Shown: in pieces, positions 1 to 8,471 of the stretch | How the letters are laid out: the number at the start of each line of letters is the position of its first letter | Position numbering within the stretch: the stretch's first letter is position 1 | Notes under the pieces: model-generated | The model's input: only the letters and a program-made list of their open reading frames with translations | The model's database searches: none | Told to the model about the DNA's origin: nothing | Origin: Promethearchaeota archaeon | Lineage (GTDB): Archaea > Asgardarchaeota > Lokiarchaeia > Sigynarchaeales > SOKP01 | Assembly: GCA_014730295.1 (NCBI GenBank) | Contig: WJIN01000174.1 | Location: 1-25,282 of the forward strand | DNA length: 25,282 bases | Direction: 5' to 3' | Position numbers and translations under genes: made by a program

Positions 1-438
1 CTGAAGCGATCGACCTCGCAAACCTCTGATATCCTCACGAAATTAGAACAATTAGGGTATATCGAACGCCACAACACCCGACCCCAAGAGAATTATATCA
101 CCGAGTTTGGAGAATCCATTTTAACGAAAAGCTTTCTCACACCAACAAAGGAGATTTTATTACGATTATATGATAACATTCCTCAATTACAAAGGAAAAC
201 CAAACCGCAAGAGAATGCTCAAGAGCAACAGAATTTACGCTTGAGTATTATCCAGAAAACCTTAAATCTTATTACCCGACAAATAGATCGGGATCTGGAA
301 GAGATCTCCGAGTTCATCACAAAAGATCAATATGATGAGATCACAGACACCATAAAATCCTCAATCGAACATATCCTCAGTTTCATCTTTCAAAAGTTAA
401 CGGTAAAACTCATCTCCCCTGAAACAAATAAAACATAA
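1..438 (+). CDS. Winged-helix (MarR-like) transcriptional regulator, C-terminal part
   Basis: The reading frame is open from base 1 to a TAA at 436-438, so 145 residues of a protein whose start lies left of the window are visible. The first residues (STSQTSDILTKLEQLGYIER) read as the recognition helix of a winged helix-turn-helix followed by a wing. This matches MarR-type regulators, where the phrase 'L..LE..GYI.R' is typical. After the wing comes a Gln/Glu-rich linker and a long, mostly helical C-terminal region (about residues 75-140) that could be the dimerisation part. A role as a DNA-binding repressor or activator follows from the fold; the target and ligand are unknown. The gene is followed by a T-rich tract and 521 bases without a clear gene, so it is probably not co-transcribed with hdrA. 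An ArsR- or PadR-type assignment is possible because the N-terminus is missing. Confidence 0.7.
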   Translation: MKRSTSQTSDILTKLEQLGYIERHNTRPQENYITEFGESILTKSFLTPTKEILLRLYDNIPQLQRKTKPQENAQEQQNLRLSIIQKTLNLITRQIDRDLEEISEFITKDQYDEITDTIKSSIEHILSFIFQKLTVKLISPETNKT

Positions 439-450
439 TATATCTACTAA

Positions 451-474
451 TTCTTATTTCTTTTTTTAATTTTC
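451..474 (+). terminator. T-rich tract after the regulator gene
   Basis: Thirteen bases after the stop of the regulator gene a run dominated by T begins (ttcttatttc then T7 then aatttt). No stable hairpin precedes it. Archaeal transcription commonly ends at such T tracts, so this is a plausible termination site by position and composition. Confidence 0.45.
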
Positions 475-943
475 CAGATTTTTGATTAGATATAAAGCTT
501 CATAGTCCTTTAATGAGCATTCATTGGCAAATATAGTAAAAATTCAATTCAAAGTCTAACCACGATTAGAAACGGGGAAATTAGAAAGCTTTCGCAGTCT
601 TGAATTATATAAAGTGGAATTCAATTCACCATATAATCAATAATCAAAAAAAAGAGCAAAAATTATGGAAAATAACTATATCCAGAAGATAAATCCCACA
701 AAGCGATGGAGTTCTTTCTGCTTTTCATCTAATTTATATATAATAGTTAAGTTTATTGATTATTCCAAAAGTGATACTTTGAATTATTTTTATACAAAAT
801 AAATTATTTATTGTTGTCAATACTTTAAAAATTAAGATTATAATTATAATTCTACAATATAAATTTTAAAGATATGATACAAGTAAAAGATCTCACATTT
901 ATTTCAATCGAACCTTTCTTACAGAAAGTAAGGGAGCAAATCT

Positions 944-950
944 AAGGAGG
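944..950 (+). promoter_or_regulatory. Strong Shine-Dalgarno of hdrA
   Basis: AAGGAGG lies 9 bases before the ATG at 960, an ideal spacing, and fixes that ATG as the start. A second ATG at 952 lies only one base from the Shine-Dalgarno and would encode just two amino acids (ATG AAA AAA TGA, 952-963), overlapping the true start. Confidence 0.85.
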
Positions 951-959
951 TATGAAAAA

Positions 960-2978
960 ATGACAGAAGCAAAAAAAGAAATTAAAGTAACTGGCAAAGA
1001 GAAGCCAAAAATTGGAGTTTATGTATGCCACTGCGGAGTTAACATAGGCGGAGTAATTGACGTTCCCGAGCTTATAGAATATGCCAAAAGCCTTCCTGAT
1101 GTAGTTCTTGCGAAAGACTATAAATTCTTTTGCTCTGATGTAGGGCAGAATATTATCAAAGAAGACATCGAGGCGGGAAAGATTAACCGAGTAGTGGTCG
1201 CGGCATGTTCTCCACGAATGCACGAGCCTACATTCCGTATGGTCTGTAAAGAAGCGGGACTGAATCAATTTCTCTTTGAACAAGCGAATATCAGGGAACA
1301 TGCGACATGGGTAAATATGCGAGATCCCGAAGGTGCGTATGAAATCGCCAAAGATCATGTGCGAATGTCTGTGGCTAAAGCACGACAATTGAAACCATTA
1401 GAAGTGCAAAAAGTAAGTATTGAACCCAGCGCCTTAATTATTGGGGCGGGTATTGCTGGCATGAACGCAGCGTTGGATTTGGCAGACGAGGGATACAAGG
1501 TCTATTTAGTCGAAAAGACAGCTACCATTGGAGGACACATGGCCCAATTAGATAAAACCTTTCCGACGATGGATTGCTCTGCGTGTATTTTAACACCGCG
1601 GATGGTTGATGTAGCACGTCAAAAAAATATCGAGATTCTCACATATTCTGAAGTGACGGATGTAAGTGGGTATGTAGGAAATTTTGAGGTTGAAATTACG
1701 AAGAAACCTCATTATGTGGACCAAGAAGCTTGTACTGGGTGCGGCGCATGTGTGGAAACTTGTCCAGTCACTTGTGGAAATGAATTTGACCTTGGGATGG
1801 GGACACGAAAAGCGATTTATATTCCCTTCCCACAAGCGGTTCCGGGACAATATACTATAGATATGGATCACTGTATTAAATGTGGTATCTGTGCGGATCC
1901 TGAGGTATGTGAGCCAGAAGCGATACGCTACGATGACAAACCCGAAATAAAGAAGGTTAAGGTAGGCACTATTATCATTGCGACGGGATGGGACTTATAT
2001 GATCCGACAGAATTAGAACAATATGGCTACGGTCGGTATCCCAACGTAATCACCGGACTTCAAATGGAGCGATTACTAAGTTCGACAGGACCTTTAATGG
2101 GAAAACCAGTTCGACCCTCTGATTTGAAAGCACCGCACAGTGTTGCCTTTTTGCAATGTGTTGGCAGTAGAATGTTTCGAGACGGATGTAATAATTATTG
2201 TTCGCGCGTGTGTTGTATGTATGCAACCAAACAAGCTCGGCAATATAAAGAGAAACATCCGGAAGCAGATGTTTATATATTCTATATGGATATTCGAGCA
2301 TTTGGAAAAGGATATGAAGAGTTCTATGAATCTGCCCAGCGTGAATACGGAATTAATTACATAAGAGGGAGGATCGCTGAAGTCTATGAAGGGGAAGATG
2401 ATAAAATAGTGATCAGGGCCGAAGATACAGTGATGCAACGACCTATCGAATTAGAAGTCGATCTATTTGTCCTTTCTACGGGTATAGAGCCACGTGATGA
2501 CTCAGATAAGATTGCCTCATTGTTAAGTGTTCAGAAATCGGCGGATGGATTCTTTATGGAAGCTCATCCAAAATTGCGCCCTGTAGATACTTTAACCAAT
2601 GGTATTTTTGTAGCAGGAGTCGCACAAGGTCCGAAAGACATTCCAGATACGGTCGCACAAGCAAAGGGAGCAGCATCTGGCGCAGCCGCCTTAATGGCGA
2701 AGGGAGAATTCGAAATTGAGCCTTATTATTCGGTAGTTCTTGAACATCTCTGCTCGGGATGTAAAACATGTCAATCCTTATGTCCGTTCGGTGCGATAGA
2801 TTTTAATGATTTCAAGAATGTTGCCGAAGTCAACCCCGCATTATGTAAAGGATGTGGAACGTGTGTGTCTGCATGTCCTAGTGATGCGATGGTCCAAAAC
2901 CATTTTGCGGACTTTCAATTGAATTCAATTATCGACGTCGTACCCCAAAAATCTACCATTAAAAATGGTGGAAAATAA
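960..2978 (+). CDS. hdrA: HdrA, FAD and iron-sulfur subunit of heterodisulfide reductase type
   Basis: The 672-residue product has the full HdrA layout. The N-terminal domain has C23/C25 (VCHCGVNIGG) and C83 (ACSPRMHEPTF). An FAD-binding Rossmann motif GAGIAG lies at 162-167, followed by the conserved DCSACIL cysteines (C206, C209). Two ferredoxin-like Cys clusters are inserted at 258-272 and 305-317. A second FAD-domain half contains LQCVGSR and a Cys group at about 400-419. A C-terminal pair of [4Fe-4S] motifs starts at 598 and 629. HdrA is the flavin-based electron-bifurcating centre in Hdr complexes, splitting electrons between ferredoxin and a disulfide-type acceptor in the cytoplasm. 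Here no hdrB, hdrC, mvhD or hydrogenase gene is next to it, so its partners must be encoded elsewhere. The cluster at 305-317 has five residues before its last Cys (CADPEVCEPEAI) instead of the usual three. The start is set by the Shine-Dalgarno at 944-950. The gene looks less AT-rich than its neighbours. Confidence 0.95.
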   Translation: MTEAKKEIKVTGKEKPKIGVYVCHCGVNIGGVIDVPELIEYAKSLPDVVLAKDYKFFCSDVGQNIIKEDIEAGKINRVVVAACSPRMHEPTFRMVCKEAGLNQFLFEQANIREHATWVNMRDPEGAYEIAKDHVRMSVAKARQLKPLEVQKVSIEPSALIIGAGIAGMNAALDLADEGYKVYLVEKTATIGGHMAQLDKTFPTMDCSACILTPRMVDVARQKNIEILTYSEVTDVSGYVGNFEVEITKKPHYVDQEACTGCGACVETCPVTCGNEFDLGMGTRKAIYIPFPQAVPGQYTIDMDHCIKCGICADPEVCEPEAIRYDDKPEIKKVKVGTIIIATGWDLYDPTELEQYGYGRYPNVITGLQMERLLSSTGPLMGKPVRPSDLKAPHSVAFLQCVGSRMFRDGCNNYCSRVCCMYATKQARQYKEKHPEADVYIFYMDIRAFGKGYEEFYESAQREYGINYIRGRIAEVYEGEDDKIVIRAEDTVMQRPIELEVDLFVLSTGIEPRDDSDKIASLLSVQKSADGFFMEAHPKLRPVDTLTNGIFVAGVAQGPKDIPDTVAQAKGAASGAAALMAKGEFEIEPYYSVVLEHLCSGCKTCQSLCPFGAIDFNDFKNVAEVNPALCKGCGTCVSACPSDAMVQNHFADFQLNSIIDVVPQKSTIKNGGK

Positions 2979-3012
2979 CTCTTTATCATTTTTTAATTTA
3001 CTTTTTCTTTTT
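2955..3012 (+). terminator. Small hairpin and T-rich tract ending hdrA
   Basis: A six-base-pair stem ACCATT/AATGGT with an AAA loop (2955-2969) lies in the last codons of hdrA. It is followed after the stop by T-rich DNA (2981-3012) with runs of six and five T. The T tract alone fits archaeal termination; whether the hairpin contributes is uncertain. Confidence 0.45.
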
Positions 3013-3185
3013 CGAACTATATAATTACAATCAAATCAATATCCTTTAGAATTACCTTAATATTCTTAGGAAAATGCGAATAGAGTGGCTTTAGAGAAAC
3101 TTTAGGTTTTTTCTTAGAGTTAGTTATTATTCGGGGAGGGGTAAAGAAAGAAAAAAAATAAGAATTTTGAAATCCACCTACCCAT

Positions 3186-3452
3186 TTATTGGAAAAGTGC
3201 TGATTTGAGAAAGTTTGGTAGGATAAACCCAACATAGAACTCAAACGCGCTAATAATAAGAAGAATCCTCCCGATGATCAGTAGAAAGATGGAATAGGCA
3301 CTAAATACATCAAGAATAGCACCAATGACAAAGGTATAGAAAGCTGGGAATAAAAACTTTCCTTTTAAACTGACTTCTTGATTGTCCGATTTCACCGAAT
3401 CCCGCGCGAAGTTAATCTCCGTAATCAATAGGACAACGAGGCTTAATATCAT
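3186..3452 (-). CDS. Small membrane protein of unknown function
   Basis: The frame encodes 88 residues with an ATG start. Three hydrophobic stretches are visible: residues 1-13, about 34-54 (FLFPAFYTFVIGAILDVFSAY) and about 56-77. A short polar, charged segment (about 16-31) separates the first two. It lies 26 bases downstream of the histidine kinase stop on the same strand, so it may be co-transcribed and could be linked to the signalling function, but this is inference from position only. No Shine-Dalgarno is visible and I recognise no family. The hydrophobic pattern and continuous frame favour a real gene. Confidence 0.5.
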   Translation of the reverse strand: MILSLVVLLITEINFARDSVKSDNQEVSLKGKFLFPAFYTFVIGAILDVFSAYSIFLLIIGRILLIISAFEFYVGFILPNFLKSALFQ

Positions 3453-3478
3453 GTCTACATTGACCAGAAGTTTGGAAT

Positions 3479-4996
3479 TTACTCTCTAATGAGGGGTATT
3501 GAAAAATAGAAGGTCGATCCTTGATTTCTTCCTTTTGATCTCATCCATATCTTCCCATTATGGGCTTCAATGAGCTTCCTTGAAATATATAACCCTAATC
3601 CAGTACCATTAATATCAAGGTCGTATCCCAATCCATAGCGCTCTATTTTTCCAAACATCTTAAATAAGTGTGTCTTTTCTTTTTTGGAAAAACCTATCCC
3701 ATCATCGTTTATGGAGACTATGACTTGATTATCTCTAATTTCCGTAGAAACGATAATTTTGCCACCATTAGGGGTATATTTGATCGCATTGCTAATTAAA
3801 TTACGTAATACATCATATATCGCTTCTTTTTCTAATTTAATAAAGATTTGATTATGCAGATGCAATATAATACGATGATTTCTCTCATTTGCTTGAGATT
3901 TTAATCTGCTTATACAAAATTTGATTAAAAAGACCAAATCTTCGGTTTTCATATGAGGATTAAGCTCATTTAACCAGAGTTCAGAAGTTTGGATAAATTT
4001 CCCGATAATTTCTTCTAGTTTTTTATATCCCTTTTTTATCTCTGTTAAATTTTGTTTAAATTTTCTTGAAAATCTACTCTCAGGTTGTTTTAAATATTTG
4101 AAACTTAATTCTGTATACCCTTTTATGGCGATAAGCGGTGTTTTTAACTCGTGTGAGATTCTTCGAATAAATTCCTTTTTCAGTCTGTTAAATCGTTTTA
4201 TACGTTTTTCCGCTTTTTTTAAATGTGAGATATCGTGAAATATCAACTGGAGAATATTCGTTTTTCCTACTTTAGCAGTTGAAGAGCTTAAGGAGACTGG
4301 AATTTTCTTTCCAGTTTTAGAATAAAGATTTATTTCTTTTCTATGGCAATAGCCAGCTTCAGAATATATTCTTAGCAAGGGCAAATATTCCTTTTGTTCA
4401 TTTGATGAATAGAAAAAAGGAAATTTTTTACCAATTAGATCTGCTTTTTTAATATCCAAAATTAATTCCGCAGTTTTGTTGCAATTAATAATTCTCTTTG
4501 ATTTTAAATCAATCCAAAAAATAGCATCTAATGCATTGCTAAAAAGATGCTGAAATCTTTGTTCGGATCTTTTCAATTTTTTTTCAAAGACTACTTTTTC
4601 AGTGATATTTCTATTAATTGAAACCATAAAACTTGGTTTTTGATATGTTTGTTTAACTATTCTTGTAGAATTTGAGATATATAACTTCTTACCATCTTTA
4701 GTCTCCTGTAAGGCAATTCCAACCCAAGTCCCATTCTGTATATGCTTTTTTCTTTTTTTATCTGGAGTTGAATTTATAATTTCTGTTTTGAGAATTTTAT
4801 GAATATTCTTTCCAATAACTTCTTTTGAAGTCCATCCATAAATATCCTCTGCGGCCGTATTCCAGGTTAGAATATTGAAATCTAGGTCCGTTGTAATAAC
4901 AGCATCAGAAATATGGTCAATTAGACTGGAATAATAAACCCCATAATCATTAAAATGAAGAGCTTGATCATTTTGTCTAAAATATAATTTTTTCAT
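3479..4996 (-). CDS. Soluble sensor histidine kinase with two PAS domains
   Basis: Counting from the ATG at 4996 the product has 505 residues. An in-frame TTG two codons earlier (5002) is an alternative start; neither has a Shine-Dalgarno. The order is PAS domain 1 (about 20-140, ending in the PAC-like 'VSINRNITE'), PAS domain 2 (about 145-262), the HisKA helix with the phosphorylatable His at 282 (RISHELKTPL), and an ATPase domain. The ATPase domain has the N box NLISNAIKYTPNGGK, the G1 box DDGIGF and the G2 box GTGLGLYIS. No transmembrane segment is seen, so it is a cytoplasmic sensor, with the PAS domains binding an unknown ligand or cofactor. All catalytic motifs are intact. No response regulator lies beside it in this window, which is common for archaeal kinases. 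A TATA-like box on the minus strand (TTTATATTGG, 5031-5040) fits a short leader. Confidence 0.93.
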   Translation of the reverse strand: MKKLYFRQNDQALHFNDYGVYYSSLIDHISDAVITTDLDFNILTWNTAAEDIYGWTSKEVIGKNIHKILKTEIINSTPDKKRKKHIQNGTWVGIALQETKDGKKLYISNSTRIVKQTYQKPSFMVSINRNITEKVVFEKKLKRSEQRFQHLFSNALDAIFWIDLKSKRIINCNKTAELILDIKKADLIGKKFPFFYSSNEQKEYLPLLRIYSEAGYCHRKEINLYSKTGKKIPVSLSSSTAKVGKTNILQLIFHDISHLKKAEKRIKRFNRLKKEFIRRISHELKTPLIAIKGYTELSFKYLKQPESRFSRKFKQNLTEIKKGYKKLEEIIGKFIQTSELWLNELNPHMKTEDLVFLIKFCISRLKSQANERNHRIILHLHNQIFIKLEKEAIYDVLRNLISNAIKYTPNGGKIIVSTEIRDNQVIVSINDDGIGFSKKEKTHLFKMFGKIERYGLGYDLDINGTGLGLYISRKLIEAHNGKIWMRSKGRNQGSTFYFSIPLIRE

Positions 4997-5002
4997 CTTC
5001 AA

Positions 5003-5390
5003 CGGATTACGATTTTAACTATCAGAATTTCCAATATAAACTATTAGCTTATAAGTTAAATAAAGTGAAAAAATTGAAATAAAATATATCAAGCTTGAAT
5101 GTATTGAAAGTTCTATGAATGGATAGCTAATAGCCGATTATAGACGCAAAAAATTATTTTGCTGAAACAAGATAAATTGGATGTTGGAATGTGTTTATTA
5201 AATAGATGTATATAATTAATACAAGAAAAAAGAGCTATGATATGGGGGTGTTTTTTTTTTATTGTAGAATCATACAAATAGGAGATAAGCTTTATCGATA
5301 TGAATTGAATTTTTTTTATTTATTATAATTGAAAGTTTAAAATTAGTTTATGAAGTTATTAGAATTAATAATAAAGTGTTGGTCTAAATT
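5003..5390. other. Divergent intergenic region between the kinase and the CxxC gene
   Basis: About 390 bases without a coding frame separate two divergent genes. A TATA-like box for the kinase lies at 5031-5040 (minus strand). For the plus-strand gene two weak TATA-like stretches are possible, at about 5336-5344 and 5363-5371. A perfect 9-base inverted repeat (CTATTAGCT at 5041-5049, AGCTAATAG at 5124-5132) encloses 74 bases. A run GGGGGTG followed by ten T ends at 5260 on the plus strand, where no annotated plus-strand transcript should end. These could bound a small RNA, but the evidence is thin. Confidence 0.35.
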
Positions 5391-5777
5391 ATGGGCGATA
5401 AAAAAAAAGAATGTTTAGTATTTATCTTTAATGCGGACAGTGGAGCAATTAATTCCGTTAAGGACTTTTTTCATAAAATGGTTAAACCCTCTACCTATGA
5501 GTGTAATCTTTGTGCTGTGACGTTTGGTAATTTTGGCATGAAAAAAGAATGGGCAGAATACATCTCTGGTCTCGAAGACGAGGTCAATATAGAATTCTTA
5601 CATCGAGACGAGTTTGAGGAATATTACCCAGAGGTAAAGGATGCAAAATACCCTTCTGCCTATATCGAAAAGCCTAATGGATTAGATATATTTATATCAC
5701 AAGAAGAAATGAACAATGTAGAATCAGTAGAAGAACTTAAAAAATTAGTAAATCAAAGACTTAAAGACTATACTTAG
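5391..5777 (+). CDS. Small uncharacterised protein with a CxxC motif (paralogue 1)
   Basis: The product has 128 residues. It starts with a beta-strand-like hydrophobic segment (LVFIFNADSG), then an amphipathic helix (INSVKDFFHKMV). The most striking part is PSTYECNLCAVTFGNFGMKK, with C38 and C41 forming a CxxC pair. The second half is acidic and ends in a helix rich in Glu and Lys. I recall similar small bacterial and archaeal proteins with the phrase 'PSTY.C.LC..T.G' that have no assigned function; the CxxC suggests metal binding or thiol redox chemistry, which is inference. No Shine-Dalgarno precedes the ATG, so a leaderless or short-leader transcript is likely. The next gene downstream is a paralogue with its own promoter. 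Confidence 0.8.
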   Translation: MGDKKKECLVFIFNADSGAINSVKDFFHKMVKPSTYECNLCAVTFGNFGMKKEWAEYISGLEDEVNIEFLHRDEFEEYYPEVKDAKYPSAYIEKPNGLDIFISQEEMNNVESVEELKKLVNQRLKDYT

Positions 5778-5887
5778 AAATTTCTATTTCTAAATCTTTT
5801 ATTTCTCACTTTTTTCTAAAATCAAAACGATCGAAAAACTCCTTTTATAATTCATTATCAAATTATGAATGTCTATAGTTTTTAGGT

Positions 5888-5902
5888 CGAAAATTTATAA
5901 AT
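5888..5902 (+). promoter_or_regulatory. Archaeal BRE/TATA promoter of paralogue 2
   Basis: CGAAAA (5888-5893) followed by TTTATAAAT (5894-5902) is a textbook BRE plus TATA box. A start about 25 bases downstream gives a leader of roughly 25 bases, which carries GGAG at 5938-5941, seven bases before the ATG at 5949. It indicates that the second paralogue is transcribed on its own. Confidence 0.7.
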
Positions 5903-5948
5903 ATCCATTAAGATTAATTCAATAAATTATTGCATCTGGAGAATTAGA

Positions 5949-6326
5949 ATGAGTAATAAATCGGATAAATTTATATTAGTATTTAATATCAAGGATGATA
6001 CCTTGGCGTCCATTAAAAATTATTTCCATCGTTCGATAAGACCTAGTACCTATAAGTGTAATTTGAATGCACTTCTTACAGGACCGTTAGGATTGAAAAG
6101 TGATTGGAAAAATTTTGTTGAAAAACTTCCATTCAATGTAGAATACCTTCATAAGGACGGATTTAAGGATACACTTGAATTCAATGATGTAGAATTTCCA
6201 AGCATTTTTCTTAGTACTAATGGGGAATTGAAACTCTTTATCACTCAAGAGGAAATAAACGCGTCCAATTCAATAGAAGAACTTAAAACCATCTTCTATG
6301 ATAGAATGGTTCAATTTGGTCTGTAA
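5949..6326 (+). CDS. Small uncharacterised protein, paralogue 2, CxxC degraded to CxxN
   Basis: The 125-residue product aligns along its whole length with the preceding gene: LVFN at the start, an amphipathic helix with YFH, the core PSTYKCNLNALLTGPLGLK, then VEYLHKDGF, and an ending ITQEEIN..NSIEELK. The first Cys of the pair is kept (C37) but the second is Asn40, so a CxxC redox or metal role cannot be the same in both copies. The core PSTY and the downstream Gly-Leu-Lys are retained, so the fold is probably intact. The gene has its own promoter (5888-5902) and a Shine-Dalgarno GGAG. The pair probably arose by tandem duplication followed by divergence. Function unknown. Confidence 0.8.
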   Translation: MSNKSDKFILVFNIKDDTLASIKNYFHRSIRPSTYKCNLNALLTGPLGLKSDWKNFVEKLPFNVEYLHKDGFKDTLEFNDVEFPSIFLSTNGELKLFITQEEINASNSIEELKTIFYDRMVQFGL

Positions 6327-6341
6327 ACACCAATCAGAAAT

Positions 6342-6362
6342 AAAAAAATTTTTTTTAAAAAA
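6342..6362. terminator. A7-T8-A6 tract between convergent genes
   Basis: Between the plus-strand paralogue (stop at 6326) and the minus-strand YyaL-like gene (stop at 6378) lies A7 (6342-6348), T8 (6349-6356) and A6 (6357-6362). It gives T runs on both strands and so can serve as a two-way terminator. Confidence 0.55.
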
Positions 6363-6377
6363 GATCCGATGGAAAGA

Positions 6378-8462
6378 TTAATTCCAGTTTGAATTTAGAA
6401 AGTCCATCATCACTTCTATTTTATTGGTGGGTTTTTTGCAAGTCTTATCAACACATACATAAGCGGTCGCTTTATCGTTTACTTTATTGAAATATTGAAT
6501 ATAATCAGCATACTCATTTATCGTCGCTTTTTCCTCGTCGGATGGTTTAAAGATCGCCGAGACATGGGGCAAGTAATTGCTATTTAAGGTGTCGACCATT
6601 TTTTTTGTATCAGGAGAGCTTAATTCTCCGGAAATCACTAAGCTGTAAGTAGGTCCAATTGCGTAATCTACAGCACTCATCAACTGAGTGAATGCTACGG
6701 GATTATCTTTTATTTTATCAGAGAAAATTCGACTGATAAGTTCTGCTTTTTCTTCAAAGTCGGTATTTCCTGTTATATAGCTTAATCGCAAAAGATTATA
6801 CATTGCGACCGAATTTCCCGAAGGGATGGCTCCATCATATATTTCTTTTTGACGGACAATTAAATCCTCACTATCATCAGCAGTAAAATAGAATCCACCT
6901 AAATAATCATCCCAAAAATGCTCAATTAATTCATTGTTCAATCTAAGAGCGTGTTTCACATATTTTGCCTCAAATGTTGCTTCATATAATTCAAGAATCC
7001 CCCAAATAAGAAACGCATAATCATCAATAAATGCGTTTATTTCCGCCTCTCCCTTGCGATAACGATGCAGCAACCGTCCTTCCTCATCTTTCATTGAAGA
7101 ATTAATGAATTCAAATGCTTTTTCAGCAACATTGAGGTATTTTTTTTCACCCAAAATTCTACCTCCTTTTGCGAAGGCGGCTATCATTAACCCGTTCCAA
7201 TCCGAAAGAATCTTATCATCTTTGCCCGGATGGATTCTTTGTTCTCGATATTCAAATAATCTCTGTCGAATCTGTTCAAGCTTCATCTTAAGCTCATCTT
7301 GATTTAATTCCACCTCATTAGCGATTTCCGATAGCGATTCTTTCATATGAAGTATATTATTTCCCGTCTTTTCTTTAGTAGCCTCTTCAAGATAATTTCC
7401 TTCTTCGGTAAGATTATAGATTTTTTCAATTAATTTGGCATCTTGATCATCTAAAAGTTGATGGATTTCTTCTTTTTTCCAGACATAGAATTTCCCTTCC
7501 ACACCTTCACTGTCCGCATCTTCTGCTGAATAAAAAGCCCCCTCTGGTGAGGTCATATCACGGAGAATATAGGTAAAGATTTCACGGGCAGTATCGGCAA
7601 ATAGTTCTTTGTTAGTTATCTGATATGCTTCCAAATATGCAAGTGCCAAGAGAGCTTGGTCGTAAAGCATTTTTTCAAAATGAGGAACTAACCAAGTCTG
7701 GTCCGTTGAATATCTATGAAAACCGAATCCAATATGATCAAAGATGCCTCCTTTTCTCATTTCACCTAGAGTTTTTTCGACCATCTCAAACGCGTGGTCA
7801 TTTTTAGTTCTTTTCCATATACGTAAAAGAAATAATAAATTATGAGGAGAAGGGAACTTGGGTGCAGTGCCAAAGCCTCCAAATTTTTCATCAAACCGCA
7901 TCGATAATTGATTATATGCTGTTTTTAGAACTTCTTTACCTAATTTGTCCCCGGGTTTTTCATCGGTGGCATTTTGTACCGCATTAATAACTTGGTGCGT
8001 CCCCTTTAATAATTCATTTCTTTCATTTTCCCAGAGATGTTTAATCTTTTCTATAAGATCGACGAGTCCCATACGACCAAAACGGCTTTGTTTTGGAAAA
8101 TAGGTACCAGCGAAGAATGGTTCTTTTTCGGAAGTCATAAAAATTGACAACGGCCATCCTCCTGAGCCCGTTAACACTTGACAAACGGTCATATATATTT
8201 TATCAATATCGGGTCTTTCTTCACGATCTACTTTTATTGGTATAAATGCGTCATTAATTAACTCTGCTACTTCTGGATCTTCAAAGGATTCATGCGCCAT
8301 AACATGGCACCAATGGCAAGTTGAATACCCAATAGAAAGAAAAACCGGTTTATCCTCTTTTCTGGCTTTTTTAAAAGCTTCTTCCCCCCAAGGATACCAA
8401 TCAACTGGGTTATCTGCATGTTGGAGTAAATAGGGACTTTTCTCACTGGCTAATTTATTCAT
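6378..8462 (-). CDS. Thioredoxin-domain protein of the YyaL/DUF255 (SPATA20) family
   Basis: The 694-residue product matches the family from end to end. It starts with [21 protein letters not shown] thioredoxin-like domain follows with the active-site pair C49/C52 ([14 protein letters not shown]) and the conserved [10 protein letters not shown]. The rest is a long alpha/alpha-barrel region resembling N-acylglucosamine 2-epimerase and glycosidase folds, with [40 protein letters not shown] and GAIPSGNS all recognisable. Length is normal for the family. The cellular substrate is not established; a thiol or sugar-related role is inferred from the two folds. It follows the nitroreductase gene by 9 bases, so the two form an operon with the nitroreductase first. 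The ATG is preceded by the nitroreductase 3' end and has no clear Shine-Dalgarno. Confidence 0.93.
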   Translation of the reverse strand: MNKLASEKSPYLLQHADNPVDWYPWGEEAFKKARKEDKPVFLSIGYSTCHWCHVMAHESFEDPEVAELINDAFIPIKVDREERPDIDKIYMTVCQVLTGSGGWPLSIFMTSEKEPFFAGTYFPKQSRFGRMGLVDLIEKIKHLWENERNELLKGTHQVINAVQNATDEKPGDKLGKEVLKTAYNQLSMRFDEKFGGFGTAPKFPSPHNLLFLLRIWKRTKNDHAFEMVEKTLGEMRKGGIFDHIGFGFHRYSTDQTWLVPHFEKMLYDQALLALAYLEAYQITNKELFADTAREIFTYILRDMTSPEGAFYSAEDADSEGVEGKFYVWKKEEIHQLLDDQDAKLIEKIYNLTEEGNYLEEATKEKTGNNILHMKESLSEIANEVELNQDELKMKLEQIRQRLFEYREQRIHPGKDDKILSDWNGLMIAAFAKGGRILGEKKYLNVAEKAFEFINSSMKDEEGRLLHRYRKGEAEINAFIDDYAFLIWGILELYEATFEAKYVKHALRLNNELIEHFWDDYLGGFYFTADDSEDLIVRQKEIYDGAIPSGNSVAMYNLLRLSYITGNTDFEEKAELISRIFSDKIKDNPVAFTQLMSAVDYAIGPTYSLVISGELSSPDTKKMVDTLNSNYLPHVSAIFKPSDEEKATINEYADYIQYFNKVNDKATAYVCVDKTCKKPTNKIEVMMDFLNSNWN

Positions 8463-8471
8463 TTTTTATCG

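Larger units (their letters stand above)
439..959. other. 521-base intergenic region upstream of hdrA
   Basis: No convincing coding frame is visible on either strand. The region is AT-rich and must carry the hdrA promoter; several TATA-like stretches exist between 815 and 880, but none is clear enough to call. Bases 542-573 resemble a single CRISPR repeat of the archaeal kind that begins TTTCAATTC and ends GATTAGAAAC, but there is no second full copy. The 11-mer AATTCAATTCA occurs twice, at 541-551 and 618-628. These repeats may be chance in AT-rich DNA. Confidence 0.4.

Noticed and set aside
942..1388. 148-codon frame on the minus strand opposite hdrA
   Set aside because: It lies wholly opposite the N-terminal part of a clearly real hdrA and its composition (rich in Phe, Tyr, His, Arg, Cys) is typical of an antisense shadow.
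3017..3244. 75-codon minus-strand frame after the small membrane protein gene
   Set aside because: It overlaps the end of the likelier 88-residue gene, is low-complexity (Lys, Phe, Ser) and covers the T-rich end of hdrA.
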